Shown in pieces: positions 22,233 to 33,816 of a stretch of 64,000 nucleotides of DNA. The DNA comes from Gigaspora margarita. Its lineage: Eukaryota; Glomeromycota; Glomeromycetes; Diversisporales; Gigasporaceae. A program made the translations under genes and the position numbers. The stretch's first letter is position 1; every line of letters begins with the position of its first letter. The stretch spans positions 1 to 64,000 of the forward strand of contig WTPW01000023.1 of the NCBI GenBank assembly GCA_009809945.1, given 5' to 3'. The notes beneath the pieces are model-generated. The model saw only the letters and a list, made by a program, of their open reading frames with translations, made no database searches and was not told the origin of the DNA.

Positions 22233-22400
22233 CAATGCATTAAAGCACAATTCTGTGTCACTATTTGAGGTTATGTAACACTTTTTTTATTAATTTTAAA
22301 CAGAGGTCCCTGCTTCGCAAGGGACCTCTGTCTAAAATCATTAATAAAAAAAGCATTACATAACCTCAAATAGTGACACAGAATCGGGCTATAATGTATT
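22233..22400. mobile_element. 168-bp foldback MITE
   Basis: The outer arms (TTCTGTGTCACTATTTGAGG and its reverse complement near 22363-22383) lead into a central perfect hairpin CAGAGGTCCCTGC..AAGGGACCTCTG (22301-22330). No ORF. Confidence 0.75.
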
Positions 22401-22446
22401 GATTTTGGTACTCCTGATTGAAAATGTGCACATAGTAATGATGATA

Positions 22447-23215
22447 ACACGAATATAGTATGGTGCCTATTATGTGATCCAGAAATAACAGCAAGATGGA
22501 CAATTTGAAATAAAGGATATTAACAATTGCATTAAAACGTTCCAACTTAAGAGTTTTTGTATATGAAGATGTGGTTGAATGAATATTAAAGAATTGGATA
22601 TATTCGGCAATATGATTGGATTGTATTCGAAAATTTGATAGAAATTATTATAATTTATGTACTTGTAAGAATGTTAAGCGTTGAATATCGTTGCACTCAA
22701 GTCCTTATTTGGTTCTCTAAAAGAAGTGAACTAAATAGTTATTTGTTCAACAATTTGTCAAACAAATAATGAACTAATTCGTTTGATTAATGTAAACTTG
22801 ACAGTAATGTAAAATGTAATTCGTATGTTAGTAAGCTTAAGATATATGTATTGACTCAAAATTTCGAAAATAAATATTTGATAGTATTTCAATAAGCAAA
22901 TTATGGAATCTTTATAAGTTTTGAAGAAGAAAAGTTTCAAGATCTTACTTGGATGATTAAATTAAAGCTATTACTCGATATTTCATATAATTTATATTAT
23001 ATTCATAATGTAGTGTATATTCATGCAGACTTTATCGGGATTGTCTAAAAACCATAATGAAAATGATTCAAAAGGTTGTATTTATGGGGTTATGCCTTAT
23101 ATCGCACAGGAAGTTTTATCAGATTGACTGTTTACACAAGCTGCAGTCGTTTATGTCATTGAAGTCATAATGTTAAAGAAAACATTTGAAGATAATGTGC
23201 AAGATTCTTGTACTT
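22447..23215 (+). pseudogene. Protein kinase pseudogene (glomeromycotan expanded family)
   Basis: Reading frames in order give WCLLCDPEITARWTI; DINNCIKTFQLKS and YEDVVE before the catalytic domain; then YLIVFQ and ANYG; DLTWMIKLKLLLDISYNLYY; IHNVVYIHADFIG; GLSKNHNENDSKGCIYGVMP; and YIAQEVL with FTQAAVVYVIEVIM. This is the layout I know for the expanded kinase family of these fungi: a short CxxCDP leader, a hinge, a catalytic loop written IHADFHSGN, an activation segment with YGVLPYIAPE, and FTQAADIYSFG. Many stops and frameshifts, a lost glycine loop and the missing N of the catalytic loop show that it is dead. Confidence 0.7.
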
Positions 23216-24020
23216 AATAATATTATTGTATAACTATATTTTTGTGAAAATAATTTTCAGTGGTACAGTATTATTTTGAATTGTAGCTTGAATTCAGGCA
23301 TTTATTTGAAACCACACCATTAAGTATTATCTTATAAAATTATAATATTTGTTATTTATTCATTTTATTTATTTTTTGTAGGTAAAAAAAGAAAACAAGA
23401 ACCAAAAGCAAAAAAGGCTTTTTACATAAAGCAAGAGCTGATAAAAAGATCAAGAATTGAAAGGAAACATTATATTTGCCCAAATAAGATGCATATATTA
23501 CATAAGCATGTATAATAGTGCAATATAAGTTCCAGCTTTTATCCATGAATATAGCTTGTATACTGCTTTTATTACCGTAAAAATTCTAGTATTTTATTCG
23601 TAAAGGTTTTGTAATGCTTCTATATTTGCTCCATGTATATATGCATATAGTTTTTATTTCCATGATACTTCCAAATTTATACTATAACTATTATAAAAAT
23701 ATTCCAACTTTTTTCTTTGCAGATCATCAAAAAACTTAAAATTTCTATATTTATTCCATGTTATTCTTTTTTTATTATCATATAATTCCAGTAAATTATC
23801 CATATTATATAGTATAATAGAATTTTTTATAATTTGCCTTTTATTATTGTTATATAAATTTGAGCAAGTTCTCCAACAAATTTCTATAATAAATATGTTT
23901 TACTTCATTATCGCATACCGGTAGGTTCAGTAAAATAAGACATTTAAGAAAAAACCAAAACGGGAAAAAAAAACATGGAAGTTATGTAAAATTTAGGTTT
24001 ATTTTTTATTTTATTTTTTA

Positions 24021-24052
<32 letters not shown>

Positions 24053-25258
24053 ATATTTATTTTTTTTTATTTTTTTTTATTTTTTTTTACAGGGATCTAA
24101 TTTTAAAATATAGGGCGCTCTCAAGTGTATTAACATAGATGCAATTATAGTAATCGAATAGCATGACGAATTTAGCCATTCTCATAATATTTTAGATTTG
24201 ATCAAATATCACTTTCGTATGATTAGCTAATTCGTTTAAATATTAAGATTTATGGTCTAAATTACGGGATAAAAAAAAAGACGTTGTTTAATAAACTATC
24301 ATGATTTAAAAAACTTTTTATTTTATCGCCAAAACTCATACGAAATCGCAAGAGTGATATTTTCGTCAACTTAAACGAGTTATCTCTGTCGGTTATAATT
24401 AGTTGTACGTGAAAGTACGTAATTGCCAGGGTTAGATAATGCAGGGGTGGTCCGAGATCAGTATCGACGTAATCGCAATTAGGTTGTGTAATTTATAATC
24501 TAATGTGAAAGTCTATTGTTAGAGAAATGTAATGTACATATAAATTGTGACAAATCAGCAATCATGCATAAGCGAAAGTAAATAAAGGTACGATCTGTAA
24601 GATTGGTCAATAATGAGATTTTCTTGAATAGCTTGGATATAACGTTGTTAAACTTTGAGCGTAGAGGTGTGTAAGATGTATGAATAAAAAAGATAACGTA
24701 AGGACAAAAACCAGTGCGTTTAAATAAAACGGACTCTGAGCAGATTTTAAGTGTGCAGACATTTAATTAACTCCAAGACACTCTATAGTAGTTACTGGAT
24801 GATTCATGAATTAAACTCAAAAGAGTATTCGAATCACTTGATCGAGTCAACTTAATCAGTTATATATATCACGATTTATTTTTATTTACTGTATATACTA
24901 AAACGGGAATGTGAAAAGACATAGTCTAATCAAAAATATAATTGTTTGATTCTATTCATCTACTATATCTAATGCCTGTTTGTCTAATGACTATTCAATA
25001 CTTATATTAGCTAGATTACGAAACCTGAAATTAACCAATTAGATTACTTTAAACTATATATTTATTTGTCTATTGTTGATTAAATCATTAGCATTAGACT
25101 GTCGATTTGGTCTATTGGCTTATCCATTGTCTATTCACAATCCTGCATAAAAGTTGTATAATATATTTTAATTCACAAATATATGATGAATTCGTTATTC
25201 GAATCTTGTATATAAGCATGATTTGGTTCATAATTTGCACATCCAATTTTTTTTTTTA
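23216..25258. other. AT-rich intergenic region, no gene recognised
   Basis: Contains a long T/A low-complexity tract (about 23998-24090, repeats of ATTTTTT type). ORFs here have no motifs. Confidence 0.4.
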
Positions 25259-26729
25259 ATGAAGTTAAACTCATCGATGTTAGAAAATCGTGTAAGTATA
25301 GAAATATATTATGTTAATTATGAATTTATCATTTATTTGGATAAAGATATAATTTTCATTATCTGCTCTAATATATTAGTCACAATGTATAATCGCAGTT
25401 GGAAAAACTGGTAACGGAAAAAGTCTTACAGGAAATATTTTTGGTGCGCGAGATGCGAAAGTCGGAAATTTATCAACCTCCCAAACAAGTAAAGTTACAA
25501 TTTATGACATTGGAAATGACAATTTTTACGTTGATACACCAGGTTTCGATGATTCTGATGAAACTAAATGCGATGATGATATTGCGCGTTTGATTTTTCG
25601 TGCCCTTTCGGATAAGAAAATTTATAGTATAACAACGATCCTATGGTTCGTATCGACCGGTATAAGGGCAACAACTTCTTTTAAAAGAGAAGCAAGGTTT
25701 ATAGAATCACTAGCGAGAGACCATGATGGTAATGTTTGGGACAATACTATCATCGTTACTAAAGGAGACAAGATTGAAAATGGCCCTCGAGAAGCAGCTA
25801 AAGAAATTGCAAAAAATGAATATGATATGAAAAGAAAAAGGTGTATTCAATTACCAGATAGAGATGATTTGCTCGAAAAAACGAATGACCTTGCGATTCT
25901 TTTATTTGAAAGCCTGCCGAGTACAAGCATTTATGTAGAGTTGAATCTCTCAAATGATGAATTAAATAAATATAATATTTTTAAAAAATCTGAACCTAAT
26001 CTAATTCTCGCAAAATATAATGTACTAATGAAGGAACATTTCATGCATCCGATAAAAATTAATTTCAGGAAAGTCAAATGTTTAAATTGTCCTGAAGAAA
26101 CTGATCCTAGACTGGCGATTCCAGAGTGTCATTTAGAAGCAGAGTCATTTCATCCAGAGACATACAAAACTCATATATATAAACTTATATGTGCACACCC
26201 AAATAATCTTGAAAGATACCATATTGATTCCCTAAAAACTTACCATCTTGACTCATATACGTTTATCCATACTGGTAGACCTATTGATAGTCAAACCGAT
26301 CTCAATTTTGCTCAATGCCTTATTCGTGCCATTACATTTGGGAGTATTAATCCAATGATTCCTGGGTACTGGGACTGCTGTAGAAAAGTTCTGAGCTCGC
26401 GCGGATGTGAGAAAGTTCTTTCTTGTTGCCAAAAAAATGATGATGATGACGGTTGTCGCAATGAGTATAAATGTTGTGGTGGAGGTCTTTATAGTAAAGG
26501 ATGTGAAGAACGATACCGATGCTGCGATAGACCTCGCACAAGTGAAGGATGTCAATATATATATGACGTATGCAAACATAAAGCTGGAGAACAACCTTGT
26601 TGTGTAATTTGCAAAAACTGTAATCAAACGATAGATAAGAAAGGTTGCAAAATGAGATGCAGAAATTGCAAAGAATCTCAAACCATAAAAGGATGTATTA
26701 AAGTAGCGCATAACTTTGACTTTTCTTAA
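25259..26729 (+). CDS. AIG1/GIMAP-like GTPase with a seven-unit cysteine repeat tail
   Basis: Two exons: 25259-25291 (MKLNSSMLENR) and 25380-26729, joined across an 88-nt intron with GTAAGT and TTAG borders; the phase matches and the product is 460 residues. Residues 13-26 (QCIIAVGKTGNGKS) are the first beta strand and P-loop. D63-TPG-F is switch II (G3). T138-KGD is the G4 base-specificity motif. Spacing and the GxTGNGKS form fit the AIG1/GIMAP/TRAFAC septin-like group, which oligomerises on GTP. Residues 344-455 are seven exact 16-residue units with the pattern xC-X7-xC-X5, mostly CC-X7-GC (for example CCGGGLYSKGC), so the tail may bind zinc. A linker of about 190 residues with Cys and His lies between. 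No membrane segment is seen, and the reading frame is intact. The start is chosen for the in-phase intron; an upstream exon cannot be excluded. Confidence 0.85.
25292..25379 (+). other. Intron of the GTPase gene
   Basis: The GTAAGTATAG donor and ATATATTAG acceptor enclose 88 nt. Removing it joins two phase-0 codons and gives a continuous frame from an ATG into the P-loop. Confidence 0.7.
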
Positions 26730-28386
26730 TTAAGAGTCTTTCAATATTACATTTTTTATAAGTTACTCATTTTGAAGTATTTTTTTTCTATCCAATATAA
26801 TAAATATGTAGTGATTCTTTTTTATAATAATAAAATTAAATCAGATTATGTTTTGTAAAACCGATTATTATTTCATAGGGACGAATTGATTTATTTTTAT
26901 TATAAACTATGGAATCGTCTTTTTTTAAAATAACATTGCTTTTATTGATTAAAATTAATGAAATCTAAACTTTTGTCAATCTTATATTTCGAAATGAAAA
27001 AAAAATTTTAGAATGAATATATTAACGACTTTTAAAGGGTTAGCGTTTAATTTTTCACATTAAGGATTCTTTAAGTATTAATAACACTTAATAATACTAT
27101 TCTTAGGGAAGTGCCGTTTATTACGTAATTTTTTTTATTAGAAGGCCATACCCCCTCCCCCCCTTCGTTGTCGAATTAGCAGCCAATCATAGTTTTTATA
27201 TATAATATATAGACGTGATAGACTGCTAATCCCCCTCTCCCACTCTCTTGAAATTACGTAATAACGGTACTTCATTAATACTGTATAAAAAGTATTATTA
27301 TAATTATTCAGAATAAAATATATATAAATTAAATTAGCAAATTTATAATCAAATATTTTTTAAACTTTACATACACGGTTTTAATTTACGCCAGAATCAA
27401 GTTTTCTTCCGAATTATAACTTTATAATGAACCGATAATTCTGAGGGAAAAAAATTCTTTTTTACGACTCTACAAAATTTACTATAATTAAATCAAAGCT
27501 TTACGTGACATTTTACAAAGTCGACCGTATATTGATATGAAAGAATCACATATGCACATATATGCGTAACAAATTCACTAGCCGAAATGCATTAAATAAT
27601 TTACTGTATATAATAGCTATAGATTATAATCCAATACCATTGTTGATTAGTAATAATTTTTTTTTTTTTATTATACTAAATAATTCCTCAACAGTATCAC
27701 ATTCATCCTTTTCTTGTTCGCACAATATATTTAGTAATATTAACGCCAATCATTACGGTATTTATGTTGTGCTTGAATTTACAAACGTCCAAAGTTACGC
27801 CTAGAAATTAGTGGCAATTCCGAGTGGCACAACATTTATAAACTATTATTATCTGTAGATTAAGTTTCTATATTCGGGTGACAAAAAAGTTTTAGATTTT
27901 TAAATGTTTGTAGATCACATTTTTGACACGCTGCAGAAAGTTATTATTAACTATATACGTTTTTATATGCAATTTTTCAACCGTAATAATCATATTATAT
28001 GTTTGATGAAACAGAATTCCAGTGGTAAAAATTATTTAAACATTTTTTTTGTGAAATTAATTTCACCAGTATCTCTAATCACGAGTTCAAAAATTGTTAG
28101 TCTATTTGCGAGATAATATTTAGTTTATTACAGTATTATATCTTTAAACTTTATTAACCACTTTGAGATATTTCAAACGTTAATCAAAAAATAGTTAATT
28201 TTAAATTTTCAGAGTTTTACCGGTGATTATATAATTGGCAATTTATATCACCTATTGTGTTCGAATGCTTATTCAAAATAATGTAGTACAACTTTCAATG
28301 CAAACCATTTAAGTTTCACGATTTTTAAAAATACATACCAATTTAGACCTTCAAAAAAAAAAAAAAAATTTTTTTTTTTATTTAAA
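26730..28386. other. Intergenic region with one MITE
   Basis: Apart from the element at 27108-27273, no gene is seen. ORFs at 27562-27804 and 27904-28116 are Phe/Ile/Asn-rich without motifs. A mirrored A15/T9 run (28350-28380) directly precedes the Sel1 gene. Confidence 0.4.
27108..27273. mobile_element. MITE with GAAGTRCCGTTATTACGTAA ends
   Basis: The left GAAGTGCCGTTTATTACGTA and right TACGTAATAACGGTACTTC are inverted copies. C-rich runs lie inside both ends (about 27154-27165 and 27231-27244), as in the related element at 54760-54912. Confidence 0.65.
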
Positions 28387-29916
28387 ATGTCTAATGAAGA
28401 ATTTCCAAACATTCATAATAATTTATCTACAACAGAACGTGAAATGTGGTTAAACTTAATAGATAAAAATTTTACTCGAGTTACAAATGATATTACCAAT
28501 ACTTTACAAATATCAACTTTATCTTTAGATGAGAATAATTCGTCACAAAATTTTTTAAATCAAATTATTAAAGAAATATGTAGGTTACACGAAGAAGAAG
28601 AAATAAAAGGAAATAATGCTATATCATTTCTTAATTTAATAGAACAATTTCTTACAAATAAACAATTAAACCCAGAATATTTAATAAATTGGTGTCTAAC
28701 TAATGAAACAAATCATGTTATACAAAACATTCTTGGACATTGTTATTTACTCGGAAAATGGGTTAAAAAAGATAAACAAAAAGCATTTACTTATTATCAA
28801 AAGTCTGCCGATATGGGAAGTTCAACTGGAACTCATAATATTGGAAGTTGTTATTTACTTGAAATTGGTGTTGAAATTGATAAATATAAAGCACTTCTTT
28901 ATTATCAAAAATCTGCTGATATGGAAAATCCTTTTGGAATAAATAGTCTTGGTGATTGTTATAGAGATGGAATTGGAACAAATAAGAATGAATATAAAGC
29001 ATTTATCCATTATAAAAGATCTGTTGAATTAGGTCATGCCCTTGGTATATATAATCTTGGTTATTGTTATCAAAATGGAATTGGTGTAGAAAAAGATGAA
29101 CGTAAAGCATTTAATTATTATCAAAAATCTGCTGATATGGGAAATTCTAATGGAATTATTTCACTTGCTCATTGTTATGAAAAAGGAATTGGGGTTGAAA
29201 AAGATAGAAATAAAGCATTTTTTTATTGTAAAAAATCGGCTGATATTGGGCATGCTGATGGTACATATAGTCTTGGTTATTATTATCAAAATGGTATTGG
29301 TGCTGAAAAAGATTTACGTAAAGCATTTATTTATTATCAAAAATCTGCTTTAATGGGTGATGCTGAAGGAATGTCTTGGGTTGGTATTTGTTATAAAAAT
29401 GGAACAGGAATTAAAAAAGATGAATATAAAGCATTTATAAATTTTCAAAAATCTGCTGATATGTGTAATTTTAGTGGATTATATTATCTTGGTTATTGTT
29501 ATCAAAATGGAATTGGTGTTGAAAAGGATGAATATAAAGCATTTAATTATTATCAAAAATCCGCTAAATTAGAGTATGCAGTTGGAATAAATCAAATTGG
29601 TTATTGTTATCAAAAAGGAATTGGTGTTGAAAGAAATGAATATAAAGCATTTATTAATTATCAAAAATCTGCTGATATGGGTAATACTAGTGGTATATAT
29701 AATCTTGGTTATTGTTATCAAAATGGAATTGGTGTTGAAAAAGATAAACAAAAAGCATTTTCTTATTATCAAAAATCTGCTAATATGGGTAATATTAATG
29801 GAATTTCTCAATTAGGTTATTGTTATCTTTATGGAATTGGTGCTGAAATAGATGAAGATAAGGCATTTGTATATTTTAAAAAATCTGCAGAGTTAAAAAT
29901 TACTAATAAACCATAA
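28387..29916 (+). CDS. Sel1-like repeat protein
   Basis: Intact single-exon gene of 509 residues. Residues 1-108 are a helical leader (NNLSTTEREMWLNLIDKNF and on) of the sort seen in front of Sel1 arrays in these fungi. From about residue 109 to the end, 11 consecutive 36-residue units follow the pattern LGYCYQNGIGVEKDEYKAFN followed by YYQKSADMGN. Sel1 repeats are TPR-like alpha/alpha hairpins forming solenoid scaffolds for protein complexes. Unit length stays fixed and codon use is extremely AT-rich, like a native gene. Related proteins in these fungi often carry a kinase domain; none is fused here. No signal peptide is seen. Confidence 0.9.
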   Translation: MSNEEFPNIHNNLSTTEREMWLNLIDKNFTRVTNDITNTLQISTLSLDENNSSQNFLNQIIKEICRLHEEEEIKGNNAISFLNLIEQFLTNKQLNPEYLINWCLTNETNHVIQNILGHCYLLGKWVKKDKQKAFTYYQKSADMGSSTGTHNIGSCYLLEIGVEIDKYKALLYYQKSADMENPFGINSLGDCYRDGIGTNKNEYKAFIHYKRSVELGHALGIYNLGYCYQNGIGVEKDERKAFNYYQKSADMGNSNGIISLAHCYEKGIGVEKDRNKAFFYCKKSADIGHADGTYSLGYYYQNGIGAEKDLRKAFIYYQKSALMGDAEGMSWVGICYKNGTGIKKDEYKAFINFQKSADMCNFSGLYYLGYCYQNGIGVEKDEYKAFNYYQKSAKLEYAVGINQIGYCYQKGIGVERNEYKAFINYQKSADMGNTSGIYNLGYCYQNGIGVEKDKQKAFSYYQKSANMGNINGISQLGYCYLYGIGAEIDEDKAFVYFKKSAELKITNKP

Positions 29917-30790
29917 ACAATAAAGATTTTTTTTTTATAAATATTTCTAATAGTAAAAAATATATCAGATTTTGATTAGCAAAGTTGTGTCTTTTATTTT
30001 TATAAAAATAATTTAATAAATATCTTTGATTGAATAGTTTATGTTTAGCAATCATATAAACTTTTAAATTTTAACTTACGCAGACAAAGTATTGCAAAAA
30101 ATTTTTATAAAGTTCAAATAAGATATATATAATTAAATATTAAAAAAGTTAAAAGTTAATTGGGCTTATAAACTTTAAGCAATTAAAATATTTAAAAATA
30201 TATTTTAAAAATATTTATGTCTCAATATTAGTGAGTAGGTTGTAATATCAAATTTGAATTGAACAGATAAACTTAAATACAGTATCGAAGAATAAATATT
30301 TTAAATTAGTTAAAATTTACTTTGGCTATATCTCTACCAAAGCGTTATCGCTCGATTCCCCAAAAGTTATTTACCCAACATCATATCACTGACAGGATAT
30401 TTAACTACAGCACATTTTTTCAACATGGCATATTTGACATGACAAGTTTTCGACAATCCTTTTCTTTATTCCCACAATCATTTTCTCGACAAAAATTGTC
30501 TCGATTTAGTGTTAGGGTTAGTCTGATTTGAGTTATTGTTGGTTAGAATTATATGTCAGAGAAATAATTGTCTTGTCTAAGAAAAGGGTCTTCATACACA
30601 TATTTAAATGTTAAATATTTTAGATTTTTGAAGTTAGTTAATTAGTCAGTTAAAACCATATTCAATTGTCCATAAAAAAGTTATTTTGATATCTTACAGT
30701 TTTAAAAGTTCATTATTTAGCTAATAAGCTCTATTGTAATCGAGAAGACCAACCTAATTTAATATTTCGATAAATAAATTGACATATATG
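29917..30790. other. Region downstream of the Sel1 gene, no gene recognised
   Basis: AT-rich. A segment at 30320-30530 has higher complexity with repeated TTTTCNCGACA words and may be an old transposon. Its 69-codon ORF begins at a non-ATG codon and has no motif. Confidence 0.35.
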
Positions 30791-30791
30791 A

Positions 30792-30896
30792 GTGACGCCA
30801 AGGGAAAATGGGTCATTGGTTTATCATTGATTATTTATTTAAATAATAAATAAATAATCAATGATAAACCAATGTCCCATTTTCCCTTGGCGTCAC
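30792..30896. mobile_element. 105-bp near-perfect palindromic MITE
   Basis: GTGACGCCAAGGGAAAATGG at the left is inverted at the right end (CCATTTTCCCTTGGCGTCAC region). Arms of about 50 bp meet at a short AT spacer. One extra base is the main arm difference. Confidence 0.85.
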
Positions 30897-31350
30897 ATAT
30901 AACATATGTAGCATCGGTGTGTACATTTAATGTTTAAAATACATATTATTTCTAAAAACTAACCATCGGATTTGAGGTTTATCTTATTTAGTGTCCATTT
31001 TAATTTTTTTAAATCTTCAAAGATGTTATATATCCAGAATAAGGGTTGGAAGACTGTGAATTAATTTCATTTGGCAAGAAAATATAATGAGATTTAAAAG
31101 TTATTTTGGTGATGTGGATATTGTAGTATTAAAACCGGAAATATCGATGGATTATGTGATGAGATATATAAAATGCAAATACCGTCAAGAATATGAAATG
31201 CATATGAAGGTTATTAATCCAAATTAAGAAGAAATGCCGATTCTAAACCAAAATAAGTAGTAATGCCGTAATTTTTTAAAAAGAAAAAAAAAAAAAACAA
31301 AAAAAGGGTTGAGTCGCAATCCTATTTAAAGTATGTTATCGATACGTAAT

Positions 31351-31446
31351 GACATTATAACGGTAACCGTTAGAATAACTGTTACCGTCATCATAACGGT
31401 TACTGTTATCATAATGGTTACCATTATCATAACGGTAACCGTTGTT
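31351..31446. repeat. Tandem 18-bp palindromic units (ATAACGGTAACCGTT)
   Basis: About five 18-bp units, each containing a palindrome of the AACGGTTACCGTT type, with alternating substitutions. Both strands look nearly the same, so it may act as a cluster of dyad sites or be a satellite seed. Confidence 0.7.
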
Positions 31447-31782
31447 ATCAATATTTGATCAAAAAATGTATGTCCCTACATAATACTGTACTCCTTGCAT
31501 AAAAAATACATAGCTCGAATAATTTATTGGATAACCGGGTTATCCAACCTGATGCATGACGAAAGTCATGCTAAGGCTATTATCATGAGGGTCTTCACAT
31601 GCAACAAAGCCCCAAGGCTGTGATTATAAAATTACCATTTATAGAAATTAGGGAATAGAAAATTGTGATGGTAAGTGCTTTTTCTTCGCTGCCTGACTTT
31701 GGTCTGGCTCTTTCATGGGTGCTCATCTTAGCAGTTAGTCAAACTATGATAACACCAGCAACAAATCAGCTCAAACAAGCTA

Positions 31783-32029
31783 TTAGGGTGATTCAAACCT
31801 AATGCTCAGGGTTTTTAATTTCAAATTAAATTAGTGATGTAATTATTTGAAATCAGTGCTTCGTAAACTTTATTTATTTTTAATTTGTAAGCTTATTTAT
31901 ATATTTATGATACTTATTTCATCTCTGAATAACACCCATTTCATTTTTAATTTCAAAATTTCAAATCAGAATTAGGACTTTTTAAACCCTACTTGTTTTT
32001 GAAATAAGTTAATTTTGAAGCACCCTATT
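31783..32029. mobile_element. MITE with short AGGGTGxTTC inverted ends
   Basis: The left TTAGGGTGATTCAAA and right TTTTGAAGCACCCTATT are inverted partners (about 14 bp). The interior is AT-rich without an ORF. Confidence 0.45.
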
Positions 32030-32039
32030 TTCAATGAAA

Positions 32040-32561
32040 AAAGGTATTGAGTATATTGATTATAATAAATTTACACAGCCCGAATTGATTGGCACTGGAG
32101 GTTTTATGGGTGTTTTAAAGTACGAATTGAAAGAACTTAATGTACCAGTTGTTCTTAAATGTCTTAGATTCCAAATAAAGAAATCATAAAAATTATTGAC
32201 GATTTTATTAAAGAATGTTGAAGTGGACTTGTAATTTTGAGCAGAAGAAGAGATTAGAAATTTGACAAACATAAAAGAATGGGATAAAAATCTAGAATCA
32301 TATTATGAATTGGGGAATTACACAGAATCCTAATTTGCATTTTGATCTTGAAAGCTTGTCTGATAAAAATTTACAGGTCTAAAGGTTACTCTGAAAAATT
32401 TGTTTACCTCATATCTGTTACTTTCAAATGCCTGGTAAAATGTCATACCGGTAAGTTGGAATTAGAATTACCAACTAGTACAAAAGGTAATCCATATGAG
32501 TTTAGATTACTTTGTTGAAGTAGAGATGGATTTATCTTATATAAAAGCAATACTGTTGCAG
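32040..32561 (+). pseudogene. Protein kinase N-lobe fragment followed by a TLDc-like scrap
   Basis: The plus strand reads IEYIDYNKFTQPELIGTGGF and MGVLKYEL, then VPVVLKCL. These are the glycine-rich loop and ATP-binding Lys region of the expanded kinase family. After a frameshift, IPNKEIIKIIDDFIKE follows as helix alphaC. Stops then interrupt, and near 32490 PYEFRLLC-stop-SRDGF resembles the start of a TLDc domain. The sequence is cut by the hAT-like element at 32570. The TLDc call is weak; the kinase call is firmer. Minus-strand ORFs here are shadows. Confidence 0.5.
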
Positions 32562-32569
32562 ATATAAGG

Positions 32570-32731
32570 CATTGTTGTCAATTTTACCAGCTAAACAAAA
32601 TTTGTTTGGCCTTTTCAGCCAAAAAATTGCCCAATTCAGCCAAAAAAATATGAATTTGGCTGAATTAGCTGTTTTTTGGCCATTGTTTGGCTGGCCAAAA
32701 ATATGTTTGGCCAGTAAAATTGCCAACACTG
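32570..32731. mobile_element. 162-bp hAT-like MITE
   Basis: The right end CAATTTTACTGGCC..CAGTGTTGGC (read on the minus strand as CAGTGTTGGCAATTTTACTG) has the inverted partner CATTGTTGTCAATTTTACCA at the left. The flanking ATATAAGG and TATAAAGG look like an 8-bp duplication with changes. CAGTGTTGGC is a classic hAT-type end. Confidence 0.75.
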
Positions 32732-32741
32732 TATAAAGGTA

Positions 32742-33816
32742 TGGTCCAGTGCAAAAAGATTTGTATACCAAAAAATTTGCTAATTTTAGTACTAAATAAA
32801 AGTTTTTAAATATTTGATTAATTATTTAAAAATTTTTTATATTAAATAAAGTAGGTTTCAATCTAACTTTTTATTTTATTTTATTATTTTAATACCAATT
32901 TATTTTAATAATTTTTAATGCAAAACTTTTTGAATTTTTTTTTAAAATTTTTTTTTTTTAAAAAAAAAACCTATTTTAAACATTTTTGTAAACCAATTTG
33001 CAATTTTATAAGTTTGTACTAAGCAAGTGCATTGATATACATATAATAAACATGTAATTAAAATTTGAGCAAATTTGGATTACTAGTTAAAAAAAATTAA
33101 GTTTAAAAATTAGATAATTAATAAATTATTAATAAATTTATCATATGCTCCAATTTCTGGAATTGATAATAACTTTGATCCACTAGTCCATTTTGAATAA
33201 TTTAATTGCCAAAATGCTCATCTAAATGAGATGATTCTAACAAGTATAAAATTGTAAAATCCAATCACAGGATCCCAAGATCATTCAACTTTTGTGTAAT
33301 TTCAATAGTAATTTTAAATAAATTTATTTATCATTGAATAACTATTGATCCACTAGCCCATTTTGAATGATTTAACTACCAAAATGCTCATTTTATTCAA
33401 AATGGGCTAGTGGATCAATAGTTATTCAATGATAAAGAAATTTACAAAATGACTATTGAAATTTCACAAAAATTGAATGATCTTGGGATCCTGTGATTGG
33501 GTTTTAATGATTTTGTGCTTGTTAGAATCATCTCATTTAGATGAGCATTTTGGCAGTTAAATCATTAAAATGGACCAGTGGATCAAAAGTTATTACCAAT
33601 TCCAGAAATTGGTACAATTTATATATAGTATATTTTTTTAAAAAAGTCATTATTAATAAAAATTTTTATTTTAGCAATAATATAATTAAATTAATTTTAT
33701 TTTTATAAATCTGATTAGTAAAAAAATATATTGAATTAAAAAAAAATTAAAAATTAAATTATAAAAAAAAATTTTGAATCATAACTATTTGATGTGCAAA
33801 TCTTTTTGTACTGAAC
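32742..33816. mobile_element. TA-flanked foldback element with a giant internal palindrome
   Basis: The left TGGTCCAGTGCAAAAAGATT and right CAAATCTTTTTGTACTGAAC are inverted, with TA on each side (32740-32741 and 33817-33818), as in Tc1/mariner-type elements. Within it, 33148-33626 forms nested inverted repeats: outer arms around GATCCACTAGTCCATTTT and TCTAAATGAGATGATTCTAA, inner arms around GGGCTAGTGGATCAATAG. It lies head to tail with the hAT-like MITE, only 10 bp apart. Confidence 0.7.

Noticed and set aside
26253..26711. Minus-strand ORF of 152 codons
   Set aside because: Antisense to the cysteine-repeat tail of the GTPase; its Thr/Ala/Phe-rich composition comes from complementing Cys/Gly/Lys codons.
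28703..29815. Several 70-85 codon ORFs on both strands in the Sel1 gene
   Set aside because: Frame shadows of the 108-bp coding repeat.
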